A stretch of 64,000 bases of DNA, taken from NCBI RefSeq assembly GCF_001544075.1, contig NZ_BCNT01000005.1, positions 124,001 through 188,000 on the forward strand, written 5' to 3'. Shown piece by piece: positions 24,553 through 32,583 of this stretch (positions are counted from its first letter, which is position 1; the number at the start of each line of letters is the position of its first letter). A program made the translations under genes and the position numbers. Origin of the DNA: Comamonas terrae. GTDB taxonomy: Bacteria; Pseudomonadota; Gammaproteobacteria; Burkholderiales; Burkholderiaceae_C. The notes under the pieces were generated by a model. That model was not told where the DNA came from. It was given only the letters and a program-made list of their open reading frames with translations, and ran no database searches.

Positions 24553-26172
24553 TCAGCGCCTGATGCCGAGGCGCCTGGCCAGGCGCTGCAGGTTGGCGCG
24601 GTCCATCTGCAGCTCGCGCGCCGCGGCGGCCCAGCTGCCGTGGTGGCGCGCCAGGCTGGCGCTGACCAGGTCGCGCTCATAGGCGGCCACCGCCTCGCGC
24701 AGGCCGGCTGGCGCTGCGGCAGGCAGGTCCGTCACGGCCAGGCCCGGCAGGGCCGGCGACGCGGCCACGGCGGGCGCGGTGCCCGCCTCCCGCGCGCTTC
24801 CCCCATCCCACAGGTCATGGGCGCCCAGCGTCACGATGCGCGGGCGCGAGCCGCCGCGCGCCGGCGCGCTGCCGGTGTTGCCCCGGCTCAGGGCCTTGAG
24901 CACGGCCCGGCTGATCAGGTGCTCCAGCTCGCGCACATTGCCGGGCCAGTCATGCGTGAGCAGGGCCGACTGGGCCCCAGCGTCGAGCCGCAGCCCGCCC
25001 AGCTGCAGGCGCGAGCGGTTTTCCTCCAGGAAGTAGCCGGCCAGCAGCAGCACGTCGCTGTCGCGCTCGCGCAGCGGCGGCACGCTGAGCGGATAGACGT
25101 TGAGGCGGTGGTAGAAGTCGGCGCGCATGCGGCCGGCGCGCACGTCCTCGGCCAGGTCGCGGTTGGTGGCGGCGATCACGCGCACGTCCACATGGTGCTC
25201 GCGGTCCGAGCCCAGGCGCTGCAGCTGCCCGCTTTGCAGCACGCGCAGCAGCTTGGCCTGCACGGGCAGCGACAGCTCGCCCACCTCGTCGAGGAACAGC
25301 GTGCCGTGGTGGGCCTGCTCGAACTTGCCGCTGCGCTCGGATAGCGCGCCCGTGAAGGCGCCGCGCACATGGCCGAAGAGTTCGCTTTCCACCAGGTTGT
25401 CGGGCAGGGCCGCGCAGTTGATGCTGATCAGCGGCTGGCCGGCGCGGCCCGATTGGGCGTGGACGGCGCGGGCCACCAGTTCCTTGCCCGTGCCGGTCTC
25501 GCCGGTGATGAGCACGCTCAGGTCGCTGGCCGCGACCAGGGCCACATCCTTGGCCAGCTGGCGCATGGCAGGGCTGTGGCCCAGCATTTCGCGCTCGCCG
25601 CTGGCGGCCGGATGGCCCGAGGCGGGGGCGCGCGCCGAGCGCGCCAGCTGCGCGAGCTGGTGCACGCGCTCGGCCGTGGCCACGGTGGCCGCGGCCAGGT
25701 TGCTGAAGGCCTGCAGCAGCGCGAGCGAAGCCGGGTCGGCAAAGCGGCCGGGCTCCAGCGCATCGAGCGTGAGCAGGCCCCAGGGCAGGCCGCCGGCCTG
25801 CAGCACGCAGCCCATGCAGTCGTGCACATGCAAATGGGCAATGGTCTGGCCGTGGTTGGCCACCAGGCCGTCGTAGGGGTCGGGCAGCGGGCTGTCGGGC
25901 GCAAAGCGCATGGCCTGGCCGGCGGCCAGCAGCTGGGCAAAGCGCGGATGCTCGGCCAGCCGGAAGCGCCTGCCCAGGGTATCGGGCACCAGCCCGTCGA
26001 TGGCCACGGGATGCAGCCACTCCCCGTCCAGGCGCAGCAGGGCCACGGCATCGGCGGGCAGCAGGGTGCGCAGCGCGGCGAGGAGGCGGCGCAGGCGTTC
26101 GCGCTCGGGCAGGTCCTGGGCCAGGTCGGCCACCAGCGGGATGACGGCGTTGAGAATATTGGATGTAGTCAT
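24553..26172 (-). CDS. norR: Nitric oxide-responsive sigma54 activator NorR
   Basis: About 539 residues in three parts. N-terminal GAF domain (about 15-175) that binds a non-haem iron in NorR; AAA+ domain with Walker [14 protein letters not shown], the sigma54 contact loop GAFTGA, Walker [12 protein letters not shown] and Arg finger region [16 protein letters not shown]-terminal Fis-type helix-turn-helix [22 protein letters not shown]. The start is uncertain: ATG 26172 is used, ATG 26193 would add seven residues, and neither has a clear Shine-Dalgarno. It is divergent from hmp, whose promoter is sigma54 type, which strongly supports NorR over other activators. Confidence 0.88.
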   Translation of the reverse strand: MTTSNILNAVIPLVADLAQDLPERERLRRLLAALRTLLPADAVALLRLDGEWLHPVAIDGLVPDTLGRRFRLAEHPRFAQLLAAGQAMRFAPDSPLPDPYDGLVANHGQTIAHLHVHDCMGCVLQAGGLPWGLLTLDALEPGRFADPASLALLQAFSNLAAATVATAERVHQLAQLARSARAPASGHPAASGEREMLGHSPAMRQLAKDVALVAASDLSVLITGETGTGKELVARAVHAQSGRAGQPLISINCAALPDNLVESELFGHVRGAFTGALSERSGKFEQAHHGTLFLDEVGELSLPVQAKLLRVLQSGQLQRLGSDREHHVDVRVIAATNRDLAEDVRAGRMRADFYHRLNVYPLSVPPLRERDSDVLLLAGYFLEENRSRLQLGGLRLDAGAQSALLTHDWPGNVRELEHLISRAVLKALSRGNTGSAPARGGSRPRIVTLGAHDLWDGGSAREAGTAPAVAASPALPGLAVTDLPAAAPAGLREAVAAYERDLVSASLARHHGSWAAAARELQMDRANLQRLARRLGIRR

Positions 26173-26224
26173 AACGACACTGATTGATGTCATAAAGTCT
26201 ACAACTGGATGGTGTCGATTTGAC
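26168..26224. promoter_or_regulatory. Candidate NorR binding sites in the norR-hmp intergenic region
   Basis: Two GT-N7-AC sites, GTCATAACGAC at 26168-26178 and GTCGATTTGAC at 26214-26224; both fit GTC-N5-GAC. A partial match GTCATAAAGTC is at 26189-26199. They lie about 40-100 bases upstream of the sigma54 promoter of hmp, a normal enhancer distance. GT-N7-AC is the core known for E. coli NorR sites; assignment here is by inference. Confidence 0.5.
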
Positions 26225-26265
26225 TGTGTATGGCGCAAGTCCTTGTTCTGGAAGAAGCCATTGGC

Positions 26266-26281
26266 TGGCACGGCGATTGCA
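26266..26281 (+). promoter_or_regulatory. Sigma54 (-24/-12) promoter of hmp
   Basis: TGGCACG-N4-TTGCA, an exact match to the sigma54 consensus, with the GG at 26267-26268 and GC at 26279-26280 spaced 10 bases apart. Transcription would start near 26292, about 40 bases before the hmp start. It needs an AAA+ activator, and norR is the divergent neighbour. Confidence 0.88.
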
Positions 26282-26332
26282 ATGTTCTTGCCGATCCCGC
26301 CAGCGGGCGGGCCACGACCAAGGAGTTTTTCC

Positions 26333-27511
26333 GTGCTGACCGAGAACCAACGCGCCATCGTCAAATCCACCGTACCGCTGCTCGAGACCGGCGGCGAGGC
26401 GCTGATCACCCATTTCTACAACACCATGCTGGGCGAGTACCCCGAGGTGCGCCCGCTGTTCAACCAGGCCCACCAGCAAAGCGGCGCCCAGCCGCGCGCG
26501 CTGGCCCACAGCGTGCTGATGTATGCCAGGCACATTGACCGGCTCGAAGCCCTGGGCGACCTGCCCGCGCAGATCGTCAACAAGCACGTGGCGCTGCAGG
26601 TGCAGCCCGAGCACTACCCCATCGTCGGCGCCTGCCTGCTGCGCGCCATCCGCGAGGTGCTGGGCGCCGAGATCGCCACCGACGAGGTGCTGGCCGCCTG
26701 GGGCGCGGCCTACCAGCAGCTGGCCGACATCCTGATCGCCGCCGAGCGCAGCGTGTACGACCGCACGGCCCAGGCCGAAGGCGGCTGGCGCGGCGAGCGC
26801 GCCTTCACCGTCGAGAAGAAGGTGCAGGAAAGCGCCGAGATCACGTCTTTCTACCTGGTGCCGGCCGACGGCGGCAAGGTCATCGCCCACCTGCCGGGCC
26901 AGTACATCGGCCTGCGCGTGATGGTGGATGGCCAGGAGCAGCGCCGCAACTATTCTCTGTCGGCACCGGCCAACGGCAGGAGCCTGCGCATCAGCGTCAA
27001 GCGCGAGCCCCGCGGCAAGGTGTCCAATTTCCTGCACGACCAGGTGCAGGCGGGCGACACGCTGCAGCTGTTCCCGCCGGCCGGCCACTTCACGCTGCAG
27101 GACAGCGACAAGCCGCTGGTGCTGATCAGCGGCGGCGTCGGCATCACGCCCACGCTGCCCATGCTGGCCACGGCGCTGGCGGCCCGGCGTCCCGTGACCT
27201 TCATCCACTGCGCGCGCGAGCGCTCGGTCCATGCCTTCCGCGAGCGCATCGACCAGCTGGCCGCCGAGCATCCGCAGCTCACGCGCTACTACTGCTACGA
27301 CCGCGCCGTGCCCGAGGACCAGGCCGATGCCGTCGGCTATCTGTCCGAGCAGCAGCTCAACGAATGGCTGCCGGCCTCGCGCGATGCCGATGTGTACTTC
27401 CTCGGCCCGCGTCCCTTCATGCGTGTGCTGCGCCGCCTGCTGCGGAATGTGGGCGTGCCCGACAAGCAGGTGCGCTACGAGTTCTTCGGCCCGGCCGAGG
27501 CGCTGGCCTGA
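26333..27511 (+). CDS. hmp: Flavohemoglobin, nitric oxide dioxygenase
   Basis: 392 residues, close to E. coli Hmp (396). Globin domain (about 1-140) MLTENQRAIVKSTVPLLETG, with proximal His in NKHVALQVQPEHYPIVG. FAD domain (about 150-255) with RNYSLSAP for FAD. NAD domain with ISGGVGITPTLPM and the C-terminal GPRPFM and YEFFGP. It converts NO, O2 and NAD(P)H to nitrate in the cytoplasm. Start codon GTG 26333 is chosen because AAGGAG lies seven bases ahead and the protein start matches Hmp. Control by NorR and sigma54 is indicated by the upstream sites. Confidence 0.95.
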   Translation: MLTENQRAIVKSTVPLLETGGEALITHFYNTMLGEYPEVRPLFNQAHQQSGAQPRALAHSVLMYARHIDRLEALGDLPAQIVNKHVALQVQPEHYPIVGACLLRAIREVLGAEIATDEVLAAWGAAYQQLADILIAAERSVYDRTAQAEGGWRGERAFTVEKKVQESAEITSFYLVPADGGKVIAHLPGQYIGLRVMVDGQEQRRNYSLSAPANGRSLRISVKREPRGKVSNFLHDQVQAGDTLQLFPPAGHFTLQDSDKPLVLISGGVGITPTLPMLATALAARRPVTFIHCARERSVHAFRERIDQLAAEHPQLTRYYCYDRAVPEDQADAVGYLSEQQLNEWLPASRDADVYFLGPRPFMRVLRRLLRNVGVPDKQVRYEFFGPAEALA

Positions 27512-27565
27512 TCGTGGGCGGAGCCGGCGCTGAAGCAGGCAGGCGCGGGGGCTGCCTGCTCATGC

Positions 27566-27654
27566 AAAAAGAGCTGCTTGCGCACTGCCTGCAAGGAATT
27601 TCAAGAATTCTGTATAGAGATTCCTTGTGGATTCAGCGCAGGCTGCTCTTTTTT
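27566..27654. repeat. Low-GC palindromic repeat with near-perfect inverted ends (after hmp)
   Basis: Left end AAAAAGAGCTGCTTGCGC, right end GCGCAGGCTGCTCTTTTTT: the 18-base arms differ at two positions. The interior also folds (CAAGGAAT/ATTCCTTG). The whole element is a long hairpin ending in six T, so it probably terminates hmp. It is the best-preserved of about five related copies in the window. Confidence 0.75.
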
Positions 27655-27788
27655 AAGAAGCGAAACGAGCCGGGCAGCTGCGGCATTCCATCCATGCCCG
27701 CCTACATGGCAGCCCATGCGCGGGCGCTACCATGGCGCGTCCCGGAGCCGCGCCTGCGGCCTGCCTGCCTGTCTGCTTCTCCTCGCCC

Positions 27789-28973
27789 ATGGATTCCAGC
27801 GCCACTCCCGTTCTCGACCGTCTGCTCGCCGAAGGCGTGATCCGCCCGGACCACCATGCGCAGGCGCGCACGCGGCTGCAGGACCTGGAAGGCGAGCCCC
27901 CTGGCAGCCTCGGCGGCCTCCTGCTGTGGCTGATGCACGAGCGGATTCTGTCGGTGCAGGACCTGGAGGAGATGGAGGAACTGGCGGTGTCGCAAGGCAC
28001 GTTTGCCGGCAATGCCACGCGCCGGCAGGCGCTGCAGGAAATGCGGGCGGCCATGCAGCAGGAGATCGCGCAGCTTCGGCAGCAGGCGCGCCCGCGCTTG
28101 CCCTGGCTGGCCCTGGGCGGTGCGGCGGCCCTGGCGGCGGCCGTGGCCTGGTATGTGCTCGTGCCGGCCGCGCCGCCGCGCTGCGACGACGCCGGCATCC
28201 AGCAGGCCCTGCGCATGGGCATGTTCCGCGCGCGCATGAAGAAGCTCCTGTCCGCCGAGCCGCCCGCCTCGGACATGTTCACGGCCACGTTCTCGGATGT
28301 CGAGGAGCTGGGCTACCTCAAGGCCCAGCGTTCGCGCGGCTGCGTGGCCACGGTGAAGATCGGCGAGCAATCCTCCACGATGGCCTACACCATCACGCCG
28401 GACGGGCAAGGGCGGATGGCGGTGGAGAGCGGCCATCCGCGCGTCCTGCGCGCGCGCTACAGCCAGGTCGATGCCGACGGCCGCCCCATCGAGGCGGGGC
28501 AGCCGGCCGGTGCCCGGCGCCTGGCCGAGGCCTTCGAACAGGGCGTGGCAAGCTTCGAGAAGATGCGGCCCGCGCAGCCCATGGACAAGCGGCAACGCCG
28601 GGAGGATGCCGCGGACGCGCCGCCGGCCGAAGGCATTGCGCGCGGTGCCGTGCGCAACATCCAGCCGCTGGGCGCATGCCGGCCGCTGGGCGAGGGAAGA
28701 TGGTCGTGCCGCCTGCAGGCCGAGTACCGCGACCGCCTGCTGGCCGCCCTGGGGCGCAGCGAGTGGGCGATGCTGGAGGGCAGCTTCGACTTCGTGCAGG
28801 AAGGCCAGGACTGGCGCGTGGGAGACGATTTCATCCGCCAGTACATGGATGCCACCGTGCGCGCCAGGGTGGGCGAGATGAAGGGCGAGGAGGCCGCCGC
28901 GCGCCTGGAGGAAATCCAGAGCCGGCGCGCTACTGCCGGTCCGGCGGATGCGGCGGCCGGGCCGCAGCGCTGA
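27789..28973 (+). CDS. Hypothetical single-pass membrane protein
   Basis: 394 residues of unknown family. The N-terminal 115 residues are helical, acidic and cytoplasmic-looking (DLEEMEELAVSQGTF); one transmembrane segment follows (LPWLALGGAAALAAAVAWYV, about residues 115-137); the remaining 255 residues would be periplasmic, with two Cys residues in RSRGCVATV and PLGACRPLG-WSCRL that may pair. ATG 27789 (MDSSATPVLDRLL) is chosen because the longer frame from 27732 adds an Ala/Pro/Cys-rich stretch with no ribosome site. It sits alone between the repeat after hmp and the DUF3297 gene. Confidence 0.6.
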   Translation: MDSSATPVLDRLLAEGVIRPDHHAQARTRLQDLEGEPPGSLGGLLLWLMHERILSVQDLEEMEELAVSQGTFAGNATRRQALQEMRAAMQQEIAQLRQQARPRLPWLALGGAAALAAAVAWYVLVPAAPPRCDDAGIQQALRMGMFRARMKKLLSAEPPASDMFTATFSDVEELGYLKAQRSRGCVATVKIGEQSSTMAYTITPDGQGRMAVESGHPRVLRARYSQVDADGRPIEAGQPAGARRLAEAFEQGVASFEKMRPAQPMDKRQRREDAADAPPAEGIARGAVRNIQPLGACRPLGEGRWSCRLQAEYRDRLLAALGRSEWAMLEGSFDFVQEGQDWRVGDDFIRQYMDATVRARVGEMKGEEAAARLEEIQSRRATAGPADAAAGPQR

Positions 28974-29062
28974 GCGGGCGGTCGCGGCGTTGGAGCGCGG
29001 ACCCGGCCGGCGCCGGCCTTGCCGCGCCAAGGTACCGCGGGCTCCGGAGACCGGGGGAGCTC

Positions 29063-29308
29063 CTAGCGGTAGTAGGCCTCGACCGTGCCCTTGAGCTTGA
29101 TCAGCAGCGGCTTGCCCTTGCGGTCCAGCGTCTTGCCGGCCGGCACCTTGATCCAGCCTTCGCTCACGCAGTATTCCTCCACGTCGAAGCGGTCCTTGCC
29201 GTTGAAGCGGATGCCGATGTCGTGCTCGAACACGGCCGCCACATGGTGGGGGCTGCGCGGGTCGATGGACAGGTGGTCGGGAAGTTCGGGGCGTTGGCTG
29301 TCGGTCAT
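29063..29308 (-). CDS. DUF3297 family protein
   Basis: 81 residues, beginning MTDSQRPELPDHLSIDPRSP and containing HHVAAVFEHDIGIRFNGKDR and EGWIKVPAGKTLDRKGKPLL. This matches the small DUF3297 family of Proteobacteria in length and whole sequence; no function is known to me. ATG 29308 is chosen since the family begins here; the frame stays open further upstream without support. It ends 89 bases after the convergent membrane-protein gene. Confidence 0.82.
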   Translation of the reverse strand: MTDSQRPELPDHLSIDPRSPHHVAAVFEHDIGIRFNGKDRFDVEEYCVSEGWIKVPAGKTLDRKGKPLLIKLKGTVEAYYR

Positions 29309-29829
29309 GTCGTGCGAATCCAGAAAAACGCCTATTGTCCCCTGCTTTGGCGGCCTGGCCGGCCAGCCCCGCGCCGGAAGGTGGCGCTTTTTTCCTTCAT
29401 GAAAACAAGCCCTTGGACTACTTTTGGCAATTCCTGGGGTTATTGGGTGCAGCAAATGTTACCTGCGGGCGTGCCAGAACGGCGGTTCATGTTTACATGT
29501 CGGCCGACAGTTCCCGACGAAACGCTGCTCATGTGTATCGAAGGTGGATTTTTGTGTCGGATCGCGCTCTCACTATGGTGACCACAGTGGGAGCAGGGTG
29601 GTTGAAAACCCGGATCGGCGGGCCGCGGACGCCCCGGTTTTTCGACTCTGTATGTGGATGTAGCGGTAACGGAGAGGGGGCCTGTTTGTTCGCCAACGGC
29701 AACTTGGTTTTCAAAATTTAAAACCTATGAAAACGGTAGGCGAAGCGTCACGGACTGCCGAAAAAATGACCTCTCCGAAACCGCGCCCCGGGCTTGTACA
29801 GCCCGGCGCACACTACAGAGGAGAGTCTG
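29309..29829 (+). promoter_or_regulatory. Long structured leader upstream of the exopolysaccharide operon
   Basis: A 521-base gene-free region with lower GC than its surroundings. It holds a perfect 12-bp palindrome TGTCGGCCGACA (29498-29509), a hairpin CTCTCACT/AGTGGGAG (29567-29593), a terminator-like stem AAAACCCGG/CCCGGTTTT with T-run (29605-29642, one mismatch), and a hairpin CCGGGCT/AGCCCGG (29788-29806) just before the AGGAG of the first gene. Part is the divergent promoter region of DUF3297. I looked for c-di-GMP riboswitch (GEMM) signatures and did not find a match. No -35/-10 pair is convincing. Confidence 0.5.
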
Positions 29830-31245
29830 ATGGATACAGCCATCCGCACCAAGGCCAGCTTGGTATTTCTGGGGCCGCTCACCACAGCAGCAGCCCCTGA
29901 GTCAGAGCGGTCTGTCACCTACCCCGATCTGGACGCGCTGATGCGCTCCGGCGTGCAACCGCAGGGCATTTACTTGCGCTCCGTACCGCATCAGGTCTGG
30001 CGCAACTGGCTTCATCGCATCCGCCAGAGCGACTGGTGGAACCTGCCGGTCTTCGCGGAACCGGCGCTGCGCGATGCGCAGCTGTATGTGGATGCGCTGT
30101 GCAGCGTGGAGCGGGCGCGCGAAATCACCGAAGGCATGGCGCTGCGCCGCCAGACCCTGCCCGACCCCGGCGACGTGCTGGGGCTGGAGGAGCGCCTGCT
30201 GTATTTCCTCTACGAGCGCGGCCAGCAGGCGGGCTTTCGGCCGCTGCTCGACCGCGACAGCGACCAGCTCTACCGCTATCCGGTGGCGGAGCAGCTGGCC
30301 TGCGCGCAGGAGAATGTTTCCCAGACCCTCGAGGAGCTGCGCCGCCGCGGGCTGCTGCGCTCCGAGGGCCTGGTGGACCGCACCCGGCTGTGCTCGGGCT
30401 GCGGCTCGGCCCACATCCACTTCGTGGACGTGTGCCCGCATTGCCAGAGCCTGGACATCCGCCGGGAACCGACGCTGCACTGCTTTGCCTGCGGCCATGT
30501 CAGCGCCGAATCGCAGTTCGTCGAGGGCGGCACGCTGGCCTGCCCCAAATGCCATGTGCATCTGCGCCACATCGGCGTGGACTATGACAAGCCGCTGGCC
30601 CAGTACCACTGCCGCAGCTGCCAGCGCTCCTCGGTCGACTCCATGGTGCAGGCGCGCTGCCTGGACTGCGCGCGCACCAGCACGCCCGACGAGCTGGAGG
30701 TGCGCGAGGTCGGCACGCTGATGCTCAGCGCCAGCGGGCGCCAGTCCGTGCGCAATGGCGGCGTGGGCGAGGCCTATCCGCCGCTGAAGGCGCGCAACTA
30801 TGTGGACCCGCAGGGCTTCAAGCGCATGCTGGACTGGGCCAGCGACATCCAGGCGCGCAATCCCCAGTTCAGCTTCCACCTGATGCGCATGGAGCTCGAG
30901 CACACCGGCCTGCCGGACCAGCAGCTCAGCTCCTGGCAGGTCACCGAGCTGCTGGACGAATTCGCCGTGCGCCTGAATGCGCAGCTGCGCGAGTCCGACC
31001 TGATCACCCGCGTGGACGAGCACAGCCTGTGGGTGATCCTGCCCTACACCATGCCGCAGGGCCTGCAAAGCCGCATCGAAAAAGCCATGGAGAAGCTGGC
31101 GCAGGAAGAGGGCGAGTCCAAGCACCTGGCCCTGTCCGTGCGCCTGCGCAGCATGGAGGTCAAGGCCGTGACCGGCGGCAAGGAAGCCCCGTCCGCCAGC
31201 AATCTGATGCAGAAGATGCAGGCCGGCACGCTGCAAGAGGCCTGA
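29830..31245 (+). CDS. Zinc-ribbon (TackOD1-like) signalling protein with degenerate GGDEF domain
   Basis: 471 residues. N-terminal ~110 residues resemble a worn receiver-like fold. Residues 188-280 have six CxxC pairs, C188/C191, C202/C205, C218/C221, C238/C241, C261/C264 and C277/C280, i.e. three consecutive zinc ribbons, as in the TackOD1 output domain. The last ~150 residues read like a GGDEF fold (LRESDLITRVDEHSLWVILP), where RVDEHS replaces the catalytic GGDEF, so cyclase activity is unlikely. It starts the four-gene operon and ends two bases before the glycosyltransferase ATG. Likely a regulatory subunit that senses a ligand and controls the synthase (inference). AGGAG precedes the ATG. 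Confidence 0.75.
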   Translation: MDTAIRTKASLVFLGPLTTAAAPESERSVTYPDLDALMRSGVQPQGIYLRSVPHQVWRNWLHRIRQSDWWNLPVFAEPALRDAQLYVDALCSVERAREITEGMALRRQTLPDPGDVLGLEERLLYFLYERGQQAGFRPLLDRDSDQLYRYPVAEQLACAQENVSQTLEELRRRGLLRSEGLVDRTRLCSGCGSAHIHFVDVCPHCQSLDIRREPTLHCFACGHVSAESQFVEGGTLACPKCHVHLRHIGVDYDKPLAQYHCRSCQRSSVDSMVQARCLDCARTSTPDELEVREVGTLMLSASGRQSVRNGGVGEAYPPLKARNYVDPQGFKRMLDWASDIQARNPQFSFHLMRMELEHTGLPDQQLSSWQVTELLDEFAVRLNAQLRESDLITRVDEHSLWVILPYTMPQGLQSRIEKAMEKLAQEEGESKHLALSVRLRSMEVKAVTGGKEAPSASNLMQKMQAGTLQEA

Positions 31246-31247
31246 CC

Positions 31248-32573
31248 ATGTGGCAGCAGTTTGTCGAATCGTTCTGGCTGCTGGCGCACAGCTTCAGCAC
31301 GCGGGGCGCATGGGATCTGGCCTTCAACCTGTTCCCGTTCGTGGTCCTGCTGGAGCTGCCGTTCTATGCGCTGGTCGTGGGCGGGATGCTGCGCTACGGG
31401 CTGCGCCACTGGCGCGCTCCGGCCCGGCGTTTGCAGTACCCGTCCGTGTCCTGCCTGATCACCTGCTACTCGGAGGGCGAGGATGTGCGCAAGACCATCA
31501 GCTCGCTGGTGAACCAGCGCTATGCGGGGCGCATCCAGATCATTCCCATCATCGACGGAGCCATCAAGAACAGCGACACGCTGCAGGCGGCGCTGTCCGA
31601 GGCCAGGCGCTGGGAAGGCGTCGAGGGGCGCGAAGTCGCCGTGCTGCCCAAGTGGCAGCGCGGCGGCCGGGTCTCGTCGCTGAACGCGGGGCTGACACTG
31701 GCCACCGGCGACGTGGTGATGGCGCTGGATGGCGATACCTCGTTCGACAACGACATGGTGGAGAACGCCACGCGCCACTTCGACGATCCGCGGGTGGCGG
31801 GCGTGGCCGGCAACCTGCGCGTGCGCAACCAGGGCAAGAACCTGGTGACCAAGCTGCAGGGGCTGGAATACATGCTCTCCATCAGCGGCGGCAAGACCGG
31901 GCTGTCGGAGTTCAACATCGTCAACAACATCTCGGGCGCCTTCGGCGTGTTCCGGACCTCGCTGGTCCGGCACCTGGGCGGCTGGGATGCGGGAACGGCG
32001 GAGGACCTGGACATCACGCTGCGCATCAAGCAGTACTTCGGCCGCCACCGCGGCATGCGCATCAAGTTCGAACCGCATGCCATGGGGCATACCGACGCGC
32101 CGGAATCCTGGCGCGTGTTCTTCAGGCAGCGCGTGCGCTGGGACGGGGACATGTACTACCTGTTCGTGCGCAAGTACCGCTTCAACCTGCGGCCTTCGCT
32201 GCTGGGCTGGCCGAACTTCCTGTTCACCCTGGTCAACGGCCTGCTCATGCAGCTGGTGCTGCCCTATCTGATCGTGGGCTCGCTGGCGCTGCTGCTGTTC
32301 ATCCAGCCGCTGGGCATCGTGCTGGGCACGCTGGCCTTCGTGTACCTGGGCTACCTGGTGCTGCTGCTCGCCTATTACCTGGTCTATCTGGCCACGGTGT
32401 CGGAGCGCGTCCGGCTGGACCTGTCCTACCTGCCGTACCTGCCGCTGTTTCCGCTCTTTGCCTTCGTGACGCGGGTGCACAGCGGCTACGCCATCCTGGT
32501 GGAGGCACTGACCCATTCGCATCTGGATTCGTCCATGGCGCCCAGCTGGGTGCTGCGCAAGAACAAATTCTAA
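31248..32573 (+). CDS. Processive family 2 glycosyltransferase (polysaccharide synthase)
   Basis: 441 residues in the inner membrane. One N-terminal membrane region (about 22-50), a GT-A catalytic domain (about 64-300), then three to four C-terminal membrane helices (about 315-425). The processive GT2 residues are present: D103 in IIDGAIKN, DGD at 161-163, ED at 252-253 (TAEDLDITLRI) and the R-Q-R-V-R-W motif at 293-298. This is the layout of PgaC, NodC, hyaluronan and cellulose synthases. It has no PilZ domain. Neighbours supply a putative regulator, a TolC-like and an HlyD-like partner, so its polymer is probably exported through them. The sugar cannot be told. Confidence 0.87.
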   Translation: MWQQFVESFWLLAHSFSTRGAWDLAFNLFPFVVLLELPFYALVVGGMLRYGLRHWRAPARRLQYPSVSCLITCYSEGEDVRKTISSLVNQRYAGRIQIIPIIDGAIKNSDTLQAALSEARRWEGVEGREVAVLPKWQRGGRVSSLNAGLTLATGDVVMALDGDTSFDNDMVENATRHFDDPRVAGVAGNLRVRNQGKNLVTKLQGLEYMLSISGGKTGLSEFNIVNNISGAFGVFRTSLVRHLGGWDAGTAEDLDITLRIKQYFGRHRGMRIKFEPHAMGHTDAPESWRVFFRQRVRWDGDMYYLFVRKYRFNLRPSLLGWPNFLFTLVNGLLMQLVLPYLIVGSLALLLFIQPLGIVLGTLAFVYLGYLVLLLAYYLVYLATVSERVRLDLSYLPYLPLFPLFAFVTRVHSGYAILVEALTHSHLDSSMAPSWVLRKNKF

Positions 32574-32583
32574 AAACCAACGC

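Noticed and set aside
29309..29829. A c-di-GMP (GEMM) riboswitch before the polymer operon
   Set aside because: The leader is structured, but the conserved GEMM core sequences are not present; kept only as an unassigned structured region.
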